Positions 25,039-34,796 are shown, counted from the first letter of the stretch. The stretch is DNA of 64,000 nt from Paenibacillus mendelii (GCF_024498075.1 NZ_JANHOF010000004.1:124001-188000), one strand, 5' to 3'. Program-made: numbers and translations. The notes: generated by a model not told the origin, from the letters alone.

Positions 25039-27299
25039 TTGGCACCTCCGCCCTTGCGAACCGCGTAATCCAGCGGCTTCACCGTCATGCCTTCGCCGCT
25101 ATACGACTGTTCATTGTAGTTCGTCCATACTTCCGTACCGTCGCTATATGTCGTACGGAATACGCCGTTCGTGATCACCGCATGATCGGTGATTGCCAGC
25201 CCGGCTACAGGTGCTATTGCTTCTTCCCAAGCGGTATAGGCCTTCTTAATCGTTGAAAGCCAGTCCGTATACTTGGAGCTAAACAAAAGATCATAGTCTG
25301 TATACCTCAGCTGCGTCGTCTCCCGGTAAGTCAATTCAAAGGATGGTATAGCGCCATACTCGATGGACTTTAGCAGCTCCAGCGTCGGGTCGTCGCTGCG
25401 ATTGATCGCTTTCGAATAATAAGGGCGCTTACCATGGTAAAGGATTTGAAGGAAAGGAACCTGAACGTCCAGCATGTAATCATTGGATGTGCTGAGCGGG
25501 ATATCGAGTACACGATCCGCAGCCTTCGCTGCGTAAGCATTCCCGTAATACACACCGGCACTTCCCAGCTGTTCCTTCGTCTTATTGATCCAGCTCTCGA
25601 AGAACGCTTTCGTTTCTCCGCGCCGCAGCGGCCCGTGAGAATTATAATCGCTAATGAGCTTCTCGCCGAAATGACGATAGTTGACACTTGTCACTCCCAT
25701 GTCTTTGAGCTTCTCAATATCGTCTTCGAAGTATTCTTCATCAATGACATAAGGATTGAGCCAATGCCTCTCCGTTCTCCAACGATACCATCCCGTCGGT
25801 CCTTCAGGCCGGAGTATATATTGTTCATTATCCGGCTTGCGGATGGTATCGGTACGTAAGCTAACAACCTTCTCGCCGCGGAATACTTCGATCAAGTTAT
25901 CCTCCAGCGACGTTTCGATACCCTTCTCTTTGGTCCAGCTGAGGAGATCTCTCAACCCCTTCTCGCCGCCGAAGTCGCCTTCTACCGGGAAGCGTTTAGG
26001 AAGATTGCCGTAATAGCCGTTCTGATACCAGCCTTTCAATTCGGCGATCATGTTATTCACGCCTTCGCTTTGCAGCTTCTCGAGAATAATTCGTGCTTCA
26101 TCGAAGGTCGTCATCGTCTCCAGCCGTTTAGAGTAACTGTCACCCCGGCTTTCTACCCCATGAAACAATTGAATGAGCGGCGGGTTCGATGCTTTTTCGT
26201 TTGTAAGAATCGGCATGAAGCGATCGCTCACTTTATCCGCTAATTCCGTGTAGGTCACATCCGGACCGGAAACAAAATCATAGCGTATGGAACGATCGGT
26301 CATAATCGGCGATTTCTCGTAGCGGGTAAATGAAGCGCCAACTTCGCCAAACCGCGTCACGTAGCTTTTGCGGATAAATAATTCAAATCCGCCCCGGTAG
26401 TACTCTAAATTCGCTGCCCCTGGAGGAAGCGAGAACACTTTGGCATCCTCAGAGCCTTTCTCAAGCGTTTGCAAATATCCGCCATCCTTCTTGACCATAC
26501 CTACAATCGGCACCAGGACCTGTTCATTGTTGTTAGGTCCATAGTTTGGATCGAATGTAGGATCTACGCCGTAAATCCACTGCGAATATCCGCGTTTATC
26601 GTTTTGGGTATGCGATTTATTAAAATACGTAAGCGCTCCGGTTCCATCCGGGACGATGATGTAACCGTCGTCACCTTGCTTGGCGGCTCCGAAATTGGGG
26701 AGCGGTTGAATTGAAACCAGTTTATTGATATCCTTCTCTACAATTTCCTCCACGGGGAGATTGATGTAGAACCCTCCGTCCTCCAGCACAAATTCTGCTG
26801 TGAACGCGATTTTCAAGCTTTTGATATCGTACTTGACTTGTACACCGCCAGGAATGGTATAAGCCTTCCACGTCGCCTTTTCCTTCATAATGCTCGAGAT
26901 GACAGCTTCCTTCTGGTTATTGGTATAGGAAAAGATGAACGGAGAAGAAACCATCGCTCCAGTGATCTCGTTAATCTTCGCATCGCCGGTTACGTCCGGA
27001 CTGCTGGTCCATACAACATTGGATTGCTTGTCGCGGATTGCGAACAGCTGCCTCTCCAGGTCCACGGACAATTCCAGATTGCCGTCATCTGCAACCACTT
27101 TCATACCGCCGCTCAATGGCAGCTCGCCGCCATCGGGTTTTGCAGCATGCGTATAGGTAATTTCTTTATTTGTAGAGAACTGCAAATCAAGCTCCCCTGT
27201 CGGCTTAATCCACCAGATAAACCAGCCGATCAGAATCAGGGCGACGACGATCTTGATGATATTCCCGATACGTTTGGGAGTTATCCATTTATGAGCCAA
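25035..27299 (-). CDS. DUF5696-family membrane-anchored protein
   Basis: The protein has about 754 residues. One membrane helix near the N-terminus (IGNIIKIVVALILIGWFIWWI) is followed by a large outside part. This has a beta-rich half (about 60-390) and a half resembling a TIM-barrel glycosidase (NMIAELKGWYQNGYYGNLPKRF, MGVTSVNYRHFGEKLISDYN), and it ends VWTNYNEQSYSGEGM. The family occurs in Paenibacillaceae beside sugar transporters; its activity is not established. I choose TTG 27299 (GGGAGG 9 bases upstream). The frame is open to 27320. It overlaps the NHL-Yip1 gene by 11 bases. Confidence 0.7.
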   Translation of the reverse strand: MAHKWITPKRIGNIIKIVVALILIGWFIWWIKPTGELDLQFSTNKEITYTHAAKPDGGELPLSGGMKVVADDGNLELSVDLERQLFAIRDKQSNVVWTSSPDVTGDAKINEITGAMVSSPFIFSYTNNQKEAVISSIMKEKATWKAYTIPGGVQVKYDIKSLKIAFTAEFVLEDGGFYINLPVEEIVEKDINKLVSIQPLPNFGAAKQGDDGYIIVPDGTGALTYFNKSHTQNDKRGYSQWIYGVDPTFDPNYGPNNNEQVLVPIVGMVKKDGGYLQTLEKGSEDAKVFSLPPGAANLEYYRGGFELFIRKSYVTRFGEVGASFTRYEKSPIMTDRSIRYDFVSGPDVTYTELADKVSDRFMPILTNEKASNPPLIQLFHGVESRGDSYSKRLETMTTFDEARIILEKLQSEGVNNMIAELKGWYQNGYYGNLPKRFPVEGDFGGEKGLRDLLSWTKEKGIETSLEDNLIEVFRGEKVVSLRTDTIRKPDNEQYILRPEGPTGWYRWRTERHWLNPYVIDEEYFEDDIEKLKDMGVTSVNYRHFGEKLISDYNSHGPLRRGETKAFFESWINKTKEQLGSAGVYYGNAYAAKAADRVLDIPLSTSNDYMLDVQVPFLQILYHGKRPYYSKAINRSDDPTLELLKSIEYGAIPSFELTYRETTQLRYTDYDLLFSSKYTDWLSTIKKAYTAWEEAIAPVAGLAITDHAVITNGVFRTTYSDGTEVWTNYNEQSYSGEGMTVKPLDYAVRKGGGAK

Positions 27300-29391
27300 C
27301 AAAGAACGCCTCCCTCGCAACTTGTTCTACGAAATCAATCACGTTTAGCCCAAGGCCATAAAGGACCAGGTAGAGTCCGATCATAATGACACTGCCGATT
27401 CCAGTAAGCAGCGTAACGCCGACAGCCTGCCCGGTTTCATAGCTATGCGTTTCTCTGACATTGACATAGAACAGGAAGACCATCCAGATCAACAGAACCA
27501 AGTCGAATAAGTCATAAAACCTGGCTTCCTTGAATGTCAGAACATGAGTCAACAGAGTAAGCGGAATCGAGAAGAAGATGTATGGTGTGAAGCAATACGC
27601 CGTCGCAATAAATACGTCGCGCCACCGGCCTTCTCCGCCCATGATCGTTGTCAGCATGTAGTTCACCGTACTGAATATCACCCAATACAGGAATGGGAAC
27701 AGAATGACCTGCTGCCAATCCACGAATTGGATCGGAATGGATTCATACAGGTAACTCACGATAAAGATGTTCAGGATGTTGGCACCCACATAGAGCCCGA
27801 TCAGGATAAACGCATGCTTCCAGCGACCCTTATCCTCATATCGGAGTTCCTCGAAGCCAAGGAACGGCTTAGTCATCACACGGAACGACAGTTTAATGAA
27901 CCGCCAGGTGGCCAGCCACGCACGTATGACTGCAATTTTCCTTGTCTTGTCGGACATTCGAATTTTCATTCTGCTGCGGAACTTGAACAGAAGGAAGAGC
28001 ACGACTAGCACAACGATAATACTGGTGGCAATGAAATCGAAGTGTTCCTTCACATATAGACGCCTGAATTCGTAGAACGCATCCGAATAACCGGTTTTTT
28101 CGTAAGCATTCTTGAAATAATCCATCGCTTGCGCGTATTCTTCCTGACGCAGGTTGGTCTGTCCCATTGCGACGAGGGCAAGCTCATAGAAATTATTGCG
28201 CTTGCGCACTTCTTCCCAAGGTCCGAACGATTCCTCGTATTTCCCTTCGTTGTAGAAGCTGTTCGCCTTATGAACAAGCTTGGTAAATTCCGTTGGACGG
28301 AATTTATGTATGCCGCCGCGAAGCTCATCAAGCGCGTATAAATATCCGTTATTGTCCACGCTTATGGCTGTGACGACGCCGAACAGCCCTTTGCCGATGC
28401 CGTTACTTCCGAAGGCGTATAGCATCCGGCCCGAAACATCATATTGGTACATCCGGCCATAGGACTTATCGATAATTGTCATGTTGCCATCCGCATCAAC
28501 CGCAACGTCCGTGAAGTTCTGCTGAAGGCTGTCATAATCAAACGATCTGTCCTTGAAATTGTAACCCGCTGCCGGATACACATCGCCGCCAACCGCGTTA
28601 AGCTTCCGGATCTGATTGCTGCTCAAACCGGTTGTCGAAGCATATACGTAGCCGTCAGGTGAAATCGAGACATTGTTGAACGAGTATGGGAGCTTCACGT
28701 AGGACCCCGCGCGCTGCTCCTTGTTATATAGGAGCCGAATGAGTGTCGTTGCGAACGTGGCTTCGACCCGGTTGCCCCCAAAGTAACCCCGGAAGCCGCC
28801 TTCTGAGTCCAGCATCATCAGGCCCTTCTGATCGCCTTGGTTGACGACATAGAAATATTTGCGGGAGTCGATGACGATTTTGGTCGGCTGGTATTTGAAA
28901 TCGGCGCCCAGCAATACGGAGTCAGGCTTGCCGAATTCCTTCACATACCGGCCATCCTCGTCATACTGAACGATGCGTTCCTTGCCGGTATCGGCAACGA
29001 AAACCATGCCCTCTTCATCGACGAACACACCGCGTGGAGAGCCCAGTATACCCGGATCGGAAGTATCTTCCGATACGCCGAACAGCTTCAGAATATTACC
29101 GTTGCTGTCCGTCTTAATAACCCGCTTATTCTCTGTATCCGATATATAGAGATTGTTATTCTTATCAATGAATAAATCCTGTGCTTTCTTCAAGCCCCCC
29201 TCGGGCTTATCGTCAAACGAGATGAATCCATCCGGCACATAAGGTGCAGGCACCTTGAGGTAGAAATTGTCAGGGCTAATATAATAGTTCGGATAAGGTG
29301 TCTTGGCCAGCGCCGCAGCCGGCAGAATAACTGCAGCTACAAATATGGCGACGATAGACGAAAACGCGATTTTTCGAATCAGCTGATGCAT
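27289..29391 (-). CDS. NHL-repeat, TPR and Yip1-domain membrane protein
   Basis: The 700-residue protein has a signal peptide (to about residue 29), then a beta-propeller of NHL-type repeats (about 55-365; for example KNNLYISDTENKRVIKTDSNGN and EGMVFVADTGKERIVQYDEDG), and a short TPR-like helical part (SFYNEGKYEESFGPWEEV, EEYAQAMDYFKNAYEKTG). A membrane helix (ATSIIVVLVVLFLLF) and a C-terminal Yip1-like domain with four to five helices follow (about 520-690). A secreted propeller tied to a Yip1 membrane domain is unusual. Its place between two permease pairs suggests a structural or sensory role in the uptake complex. Confidence 0.75.
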   Translation of the reverse strand: MHQLIRKIAFSSIVAIFVAAVILPAAALAKTPYPNYYISPDNFYLKVPAPYVPDGFISFDDKPEGGLKKAQDLFIDKNNNLYISDTENKRVIKTDSNGNILKLFGVSEDTSDPGILGSPRGVFVDEEGMVFVADTGKERIVQYDEDGRYVKEFGKPDSVLLGADFKYQPTKIVIDSRKYFYVVNQGDQKGLMMLDSEGGFRGYFGGNRVEATFATTLIRLLYNKEQRAGSYVKLPYSFNNVSISPDGYVYASTTGLSSNQIRKLNAVGGDVYPAAGYNFKDRSFDYDSLQQNFTDVAVDADGNMTIIDKSYGRMYQYDVSGRMLYAFGSNGIGKGLFGVVTAISVDNNGYLYALDELRGGIHKFRPTEFTKLVHKANSFYNEGKYEESFGPWEEVRKRNNFYELALVAMGQTNLRQEEYAQAMDYFKNAYEKTGYSDAFYEFRRLYVKEHFDFIATSIIVVLVVLFLLFKFRSRMKIRMSDKTRKIAVIRAWLATWRFIKLSFRVMTKPFLGFEELRYEDKGRWKHAFILIGLYVGANILNIFIVSYLYESIPIQFVDWQQVILFPFLYWVIFSTVNYMLTTIMGGEGRWRDVFIATAYCFTPYIFFSIPLTLLTHVLTFKEARFYDLFDLVLLIWMVFLFYVNVRETHSYETGQAVGVTLLTGIGSVIMIGLYLVLYGLGLNVIDFVEQVAREAFFVGS

Positions 29392-29402
29392 ATTCCGCCC
29401 TC

Positions 29403-30260
29403 CTAGGATTTGATGCCCGAGTGGGCCATCGTCGACAAGACTTGACGCTGAAATAAGATAAAGATAAGAACCGTCGGTACCGTCAGAATAAAGGTCGCCG
29501 CTGCGTTGGCGCCTGCTCTGGCTACACCCTGACCGTTAACCGTAGACAAGTAATACGGAAGCGTCTTCATCTCTTCCGATTGCGTGAACAATGCCGAGGA
29601 GCCCGCATCATTCCAAATCGCGGTGAATGCTAGGATGACTACAGTGGCCCATGCTGGACGGATGAGCGGAAGAGCAAGACGCCACATCATGGTCCATTCG
29701 CTTGCGCCGTCAATTCGTCCGGCTTCGAAGATCTCGTCAGGCACCTGGTCCATGAACTGCTTCATGAGAAACAATCCGATCGGGAATGCAAGCGAAGGCA
29801 GGATTAAGGCACTATAAGTATCCATTAAGCCCAGGTAGGAGACGACCAAATATCTTGGGATCTCAACGACTTCCGGCGCGAACATGAGGGAAACAATGAT
29901 CAAGCCGAAAATTTGGTCTTTACCCGGAAACTTATGCTTAGATAATGGATAGCACGCCAGTGAACCGAGCAGTACAGTGAAGAATACCGTAATACAACTT
30001 ACAAGCAAGCTGTTGAAAAAGTAACGAGAAAGCGGGATCTGGTCACCCGCCATAGCGAGAAACAAATCTTTAAAGTTCTGCAGCGTTGGATTTTCCACGA
30101 AGAAGCGCGGTGGATAAATGAACAGCTCCTCTGATGGCTTAAACGCTGTGCTTACCAAGAAGACAAGCGGAAGCATCATGAACAGCCCCAGCCCGGACAG
30201 AAACAAAATAATGAAGAAGAGGCTGTAGTCTTTCTTGAATTTGAACCTTTTCTTGAGCAT
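29403..30260 (-). CDS. Sugar ABC permease, MalG-type
   Basis: The 285-residue protein has six helices and EAA loop FEAGRIDGASEWTMMWRLALPLIRPA (about 180-205). Note the EAG in place of EAA. It follows the partner permease by 3 bases and precedes the NHL-Yip1 gene by 11 bases. It forms the second channel half of the first permease pair of the operon. Again no ATPase is nearby. Confidence 0.92.
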   Translation of the reverse strand: MLKKRFKFKKDYSLFFIILFLSGLGLFMMLPLVFLVSTAFKPSEELFIYPPRFFVENPTLQNFKDLFLAMAGDQIPLSRYFFNSLLVSCITVFFTVLLGSLACYPLSKHKFPGKDQIFGLIIVSLMFAPEVVEIPRYLVVSYLGLMDTYSALILPSLAFPIGLFLMKQFMDQVPDEIFEAGRIDGASEWTMMWRLALPLIRPAWATVVILAFTAIWNDAGSSALFTQSEEMKTLPYYLSTVNGQGVARAGANAAATFILTVPTVLIFILFQRQVLSTMAHSGIKS

Positions 30261-30263
30261 CCG

Positions 30264-31178
30264 CTACTCTCCTTTCGAGGAGAAAACCGCAAAGCACAGT
30301 TTTCCGATTCCGTAGATCAAGATAAAGAGCACGACCGAGATTGCAGCGGCATAGCCCATTTCATACCTGAGAACAGCATAATCCTGCAAATGAAGCACAA
30401 CCGTATGGCCTGCATAAAGCGGACTCGGGAATCCGGCAACCGCCTTGCTTATCTCACCGACCTTAAACGAGCCAACGACGGAGAGTATGGCGCCGAATAG
30501 CATCTGCGGTTTCATCGCAGGTATCGTTATGTACCATAGCTCTTGGAATCTCGACCGAATCCCATCCACTTTACCGGCATCGTACAATTCCGTGTTGATG
30601 GTCTCGAAACCGGCGAGAAAGGCTAGAAAGCCCGTGCCCAAGCTCATCCACAGGGAAATGATAATAACAACCGGCATAATGTATTTCACGTTCTGCAGCC
30701 ACTGGACCGGTTCATCGATTACCCCTGCTTGAATCAGGAAGCTATTTAAGTAGCCATAGCTGTCATTGGCGAACAATACGAGCCATACGACGGCCATCGC
30801 GACACCGCTCGTCAACGATGGGACATAGAAAATCGTTGTGTAGAACGTTCGGAAGCGTTTTGGAATTTGATGAATCAGCCATGCGAACAAGAAGGCGAGC
30901 ACATATCCGACCGGACCTGTGATCAAAGCGAAATATAACGTGTTCATCAACGATGTGATGAAAATTTCGTCATCGACAAGAAGCGTCTTGAAGTTCTGCC
31001 AGCCTACCCAATGCGGAGGCTGCAGGATATTGTAGTACGTAAAGCTGAGCGCGGTCGATGTCACGGTCGGAATGATAATAAATAAGGCAAATAATATGAA
31101 GAACGGGGAGAGAAGCAGGTATGAAACCCGCCATCTCCACACTTCTTTCATCAGGTTTTTGAATCGGTAAGCTATCAT
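30264..31178 (-). CDS. Sugar ABC permease, MalF/UgpA-type
   Basis: The 304-residue protein has six helices and EAA-like loop YDAGKVDGIRSRFQELWYITIPAMKPQ (about 205-230). Its ATG overlaps the stop of the large binding-protein gene by 4 bases, so the two are translated together. It probably receives sugar from the membrane-anchored binding protein encoded just upstream. Confidence 0.92.
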   Translation of the reverse strand: MIAYRFKNLMKEVWRWRVSYLLLSPFFILFALFIIIPTVTSTALSFTYYNILQPPHWVGWQNFKTLLVDDEIFITSLMNTLYFALITGPVGYVLAFLFAWLIHQIPKRFRTFYTTIFYVPSLTSGVAMAVVWLVLFANDSYGYLNSFLIQAGVIDEPVQWLQNVKYIMPVVIIISLWMSLGTGFLAFLAGFETINTELYDAGKVDGIRSRFQELWYITIPAMKPQMLFGAILSVVGSFKVGEISKAVAGFPSPLYAGHTVVLHLQDYAVLRYEMGYAAAISVVLFILIYGIGKLCFAVFSSKGE

Positions 31179-34100
31179 GGCCGTTGTTCTCCTTCCGCGG
31201 TTTTGTCTTTCGACCCTGCGTTGTTCTGCTTACCGGAATGAGTAACATTGAACTCATCTTGTTTGCGGACAAGTTCTTTATTGATCTCTTTTACAGCGTC
31301 TTCAAGCGCAATCCGCTCATTCTTGCCAAGCAGGACCGCTTTGTTCCATGCGTTTGTCAAGTGACGTGCCGTGTAATAGCCGCCCAATACAACCGGCTGC
31401 TCCTTCAGCCATTTCCATTGATCCGTAATGGCCGTCAGCTGTTCACGGCTCCAGGACATCCCTTTGACAGCATCGAGGTTAGCGCTGTTCCATCTCGAAC
31501 CGACACCCAGAAGACTTTCCACCTCGGATCCATAACGGACCTGCATCTCTTCCGACGTCCACCATTTCATAAACTGCCATGCTTCGTCTTTATGCTTCGT
31601 AGATTCCATCATTAAAGCCGTAGTCGCTGCTCCCGCTCCGGAAGCGCTCCGGTCAATTTCGCCGTTCTCTTTCATTACGCCTGGCATAGGGACCATCTTC
31701 CAGCGTCCGTTCAGCTCTGGAGCTGACGTCGCCAGCCTTACGTAGAAATCATAATTGCCTACCCCAATTGGCATCTCGCCGTTGCGGAACCTCTGATAGA
31801 AGTCGGCTTGAAGCGGCACTTTGTAGTTATTATACAGATTCGTCCAGTTCTTAAAGCCCGTAAGCGCTTGAGACTCATTAAGAGCGGATTTCAAACCGTC
31901 ATTCGTGTAGAACATGCCGCCATTCTGGAACAAGAAAGGCGTATATCCTGCTACACCTGCAGGGTAGTAGAACTCCATTCCTTCTTCCTGCAGCTTAGGC
32001 AGCAGCGCATATACATCCTGCCATGTCTGCGGAACTTCGGCCCCGATGCGCTCCAGCACATCCGTCCGGTAGAACAATAAACTGAAGTCCAGGGTTTCGG
32101 GGAGTGCGTATAACCCGCCGTCATATTCAAGCGGTACCAAGGATTGATCAACGAAACGATCCGCTACTTCCTTGGAATCCGGGAACGTATTCAGGTCGAT
32201 AATCGCTCCCCGGATGGAGAATTCAACCGGTATGCCCTGCGCAACGCCCAGCATGACGTCCGGTGCTTTGCCGCCTGTATAAGCAAGCAGGAGCAAGTGC
32301 TCCGATGCAAGCGGGACGGTGTTGATTTCAACTTTTATGCCGGTACGCGGTGTGAAGTCCTCCAGAACGAGTGTCTTGATGATATCCACCCATTCGCGGC
32401 CGCGCGCTACCCAAACCTTGAGAACTTTATCGTTGCCATCGATACCGATAGAGTCTTTATCTCTAAAGGAAGCAATAAAACGCTGCATGTTGGAACCCAT
32501 ACTTTGGGCAAAAGTTGAATTTACGATCGGTAAATCTGTTCCAGGCGGTGCAACGACCATATAATCGACGAAGAGCTGCTGCTCCTTCATGCTTTCGATC
32601 GCATTACCCAATGCCCCTTGGACAGTGCCAAGCTCGTTAAGCTTATATGGAATCGTCTCCGTGTCCTTGAGCATGCCCTTGTATAAACTGATCGCCGTTT
32701 GCAGGGGCTGACCGAAGGAAGGCATAATGCCGCCATTGACTTCTCTTAATTGCTCGTAGCTCTTCTCATAAACATCGATCGCGGTCTGCAGACGTTCCTT
32801 CACATCAGGAATGACCTTCTCTAAATTCCAGTCCTGATTTCGGTCGACTGTAATTTTACCGTTCGCGTCTTTGGAAGATGCGGTTACTTTAACGACCTGT
32901 GTGCTAAGCAGTGAAATATCGCCGAGTGATTCATTGATATTCATAATCGCTTGACGAATCGAGCCTATTGTCGTCGTCATGCTGATCTCATGCTTCCCTT
33001 TGGCCAAATAGAACTTAAAGGGCTTATTGTCTTTATCCATAATGGCGTCTGCATGCCATCCACGAATGTATGGGAACGCATACTCTTCCATTTCTTTGAA
33101 CGGGATCTCACCGTCAATTCGAATCGTTCTGTGCGGCACCTGATTGTGTACCGGAGTGGCGTAACGGAAGGCAATTTCATATAGACCGTCCTTTGGCACT
33201 TCAAATTCCCAAGTGACCGTTTGTCCGCCCGACTTCCATCTTCCCCCGCCAAGCACGTTATAGCGGGTTTTCATGACTGATTTAGGTTCCGAATGGTAAT
33301 CATCATTCCATTCAGCGCGAAGTGACAATTCAGAAGCTTCCTTCGGAATTTCACTCTGTACATGAATGACATCCGCATCGCTATCGGCATACCCTCTCTC
33401 TGTATAACCCGCCAATACGGATGCATAGTCAGGCAATTGAACAGGCTTCTTCAACGTCAGGGAAGCGATTGCCATCGGTTCTCGGACATCCGTTATCCGG
33501 ATCGTGTGCTGCCCTTTTTCTAAGTAGAAACGATATGGCTCCCGGTAGAATTTCTCTGTTTGCTCCATCGGCCTGATCCGCCATTCGCGGACTTCTTCCT
33601 GAACACCCCTAATTTGATTGCCTTCGTTATCGAATTTAAGCTCGCTGCTTTCTTTCCAGTAACGTTGGAAGGTGAAGATGGAGGCTTCCTCGAAGGGACG
33701 CTTGCCATCAATGAGAAGAGAACGCTGAACGCTCGACTTCTTTCCGTCGAGAGGCAGATATTCCAGATCCATCTGGTACATCGCACTGACGGGTATGTCC
33801 ACTGTCCACTCTACCCAACTGTCTTGGCCATCCGTTGCTACGGCCTCTTTGCCTAGCTCGTTTACTTTACTAACCTCGCCGGACGAGGCGCTGTACTGCT
33901 GACCAGCGACGTTGACTGGTTCGCCATCATAATCGGTATAATTGCTCTTCTCATAACTTGCCAGTACCCGCCCATACGGAATTTCGTTGTTAATCCGGCT
34001 TTCCTCGCTAAAGTGCGACTCTTCTAACGTGTCTAGGCTTGCCGGACTTTGGAACTGGGTTCCTTTCGGTGTCGGCCGATTTAACAGCAAGAATCCGATG

Positions 34101-34195
34101 ATCAGAATAACTAGCGTACCGGCGATCCACAGAGTACGTTTGCTAACCCGAAAGCTGGGTTTGTTTCCGGTTTGGGCATACACGGGTTGTGCCAT
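31175..34195 (-). CDS. Membrane-anchored binding protein fused to two carbohydrate-binding-like domains
   Basis: The 1006-residue protein has one N-terminal membrane helix (LWIAGTLVILIIGFLLL) instead of a lipobox. Two similar beta-sandwich domains follow (about 85-250 and 255-425). Each has a galactose-binding/CBM35-like pattern: SWVEWTVDIPVSAMYQMDLEY ... KGQHTIRITDVREPMAIASLTL and VTWEFEVPKDGLYEIAFRY ... AKGKHEISMTTT. A helical linker leads to a full family 1 solute-binding domain (about 585-975; KVWVARGREW, AYTGGKAPDVMLGV). Usual binding proteins have 400-450 residues, so this is a clear fusion. It heads the seven-gene operon. Confidence 0.85.
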   Translation of the reverse strand: MAQPVYAQTGNKPSFRVSKRTLWIAGTLVILIIGFLLLNRPTPKGTQFQSPASLDTLEESHFSEESRINNEIPYGRVLASYEKSNYTDYDGEPVNVAGQQYSASSGEVSKVNELGKEAVATDGQDSWVEWTVDIPVSAMYQMDLEYLPLDGKKSSVQRSLLIDGKRPFEEASIFTFQRYWKESSELKFDNEGNQIRGVQEEVREWRIRPMEQTEKFYREPYRFYLEKGQHTIRITDVREPMAIASLTLKKPVQLPDYASVLAGYTERGYADSDADVIHVQSEIPKEASELSLRAEWNDDYHSEPKSVMKTRYNVLGGGRWKSGGQTVTWEFEVPKDGLYEIAFRYATPVHNQVPHRTIRIDGEIPFKEMEEYAFPYIRGWHADAIMDKDNKPFKFYLAKGKHEISMTTTIGSIRQAIMNINESLGDISLLSTQVVKVTASSKDANGKITVDRNQDWNLEKVIPDVKERLQTAIDVYEKSYEQLREVNGGIMPSFGQPLQTAISLYKGMLKDTETIPYKLNELGTVQGALGNAIESMKEQQLFVDYMVVAPPGTDLPIVNSTFAQSMGSNMQRFIASFRDKDSIGIDGNDKVLKVWVARGREWVDIIKTLVLEDFTPRTGIKVEINTVPLASEHLLLLAYTGGKAPDVMLGVAQGIPVEFSIRGAIIDLNTFPDSKEVADRFVDQSLVPLEYDGGLYALPETLDFSLLFYRTDVLERIGAEVPQTWQDVYALLPKLQEEGMEFYYPAGVAGYTPFLFQNGGMFYTNDGLKSALNESQALTGFKNWTNLYNNYKVPLQADFYQRFRNGEMPIGVGNYDFYVRLATSAPELNGRWKMVPMPGVMKENGEIDRSASGAGAATTALMMESTKHKDEAWQFMKWWTSEEMQVRYGSEVESLLGVGSRWNSANLDAVKGMSWSREQLTAITDQWKWLKEQPVVLGGYYTARHLTNAWNKAVLLGKNERIALEDAVKEINKELVRKQDEFNVTHSGKQNNAGSKDKTAEGEQRP

Positions 34196-34369
34196 CGTTT
34201 TTCTCCTCCTATTCAGGGTGAACGCTGCTTCGGATGCCTAGCAACGGCTAATCCGCCAAGCCGGAAGGTAGCAGCTGATATTCTACGGATGAATCGCTCG
34301 ACATCCGTTTTGCAGCGATATTGATAACTTTTCGCTCACTCAATATCGCCTTTATCCCAGAACATCCAA

Positions 34370-34383
34370 TTAAAGCGCTTCCA
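34370..34383. promoter_or_regulatory. cre-like half-conserved site
   Basis: On the minus strand, TGGAAGCGCTTTAA matches the cre consensus TGNAANCGNWWNCA except the last CA. It lies about 180 bases before the large binding-protein gene. Confidence 0.4.
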
Positions 34384-34482
34384 TTTTAACTGGCCTACAA
34401 AGCCGATTTCATAAACAATATTACTATGTATGGAGCCTGGAATTATTAGGATACCCTTGCATCTGTGTTCATTACCCTGACA

Positions 34483-34654
34483 CTATGGTTCGGCATCGGG
34501 GATATATGCTCTTGCGTCGAATTCATTGAATTGTTGCAGCCGCTCCTCTCCCTTCTCCGTTTGGAAATCGCCACAGCAGCGCCAGAACGGCTTCCCTCTT
34601 GAACGGCCGATGAGATTTCGAGCTATCATTCATACGGTCCGTTTGCTTCTCCAT
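34483..34654 (-). other. Overlapping small open frames, possibly a frameshifted small gene
   Basis: ATG at 34654 has an excellent ribosome binding site (AAGGAG, 9 bases upstream) and opens a 43-codon frame starting MEKQTDRMNDSSKS. A second frame, from ATG 34629 to the stop at 34483 (48 codons), looks more like protein toward its end (CCGDFQTEKGEERLQQFNEF then DARAYIPDAEP). The two together look like one small protein joined by a frameshift, either decay or two alternative frames. It lies in the 827-base leader region (34196-35022) of the seven-gene operon. The rest of that region holds the operators and cre-like sites listed here. Confidence 0.35.
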
Positions 34655-34696
34655 GTAGAACAACTCCTTAATAAAAGTGTATGTAAATCACCCCAC

Positions 34697-34712
34697 TTGT
34701 ATCCGCTTACAA
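34697..34712. promoter_or_regulatory. cre site, full consensus match
   Basis: On the minus strand, TTGTAAGCGGATACAA contains TGTAAGCGGATACA, a full match to the CcpA cre consensus TGNAANCGNWWNCA. It sits in the upstream region of the seven-gene operon. Confidence 0.6.
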
Positions 34713-34796
34713 TCAATTGAAGTTTATATGTAGAAGTGGGTGACTGCACGCTCGTAATTCACATGACGTTAAGGGGACGAATTTGAAGGCATTAAT

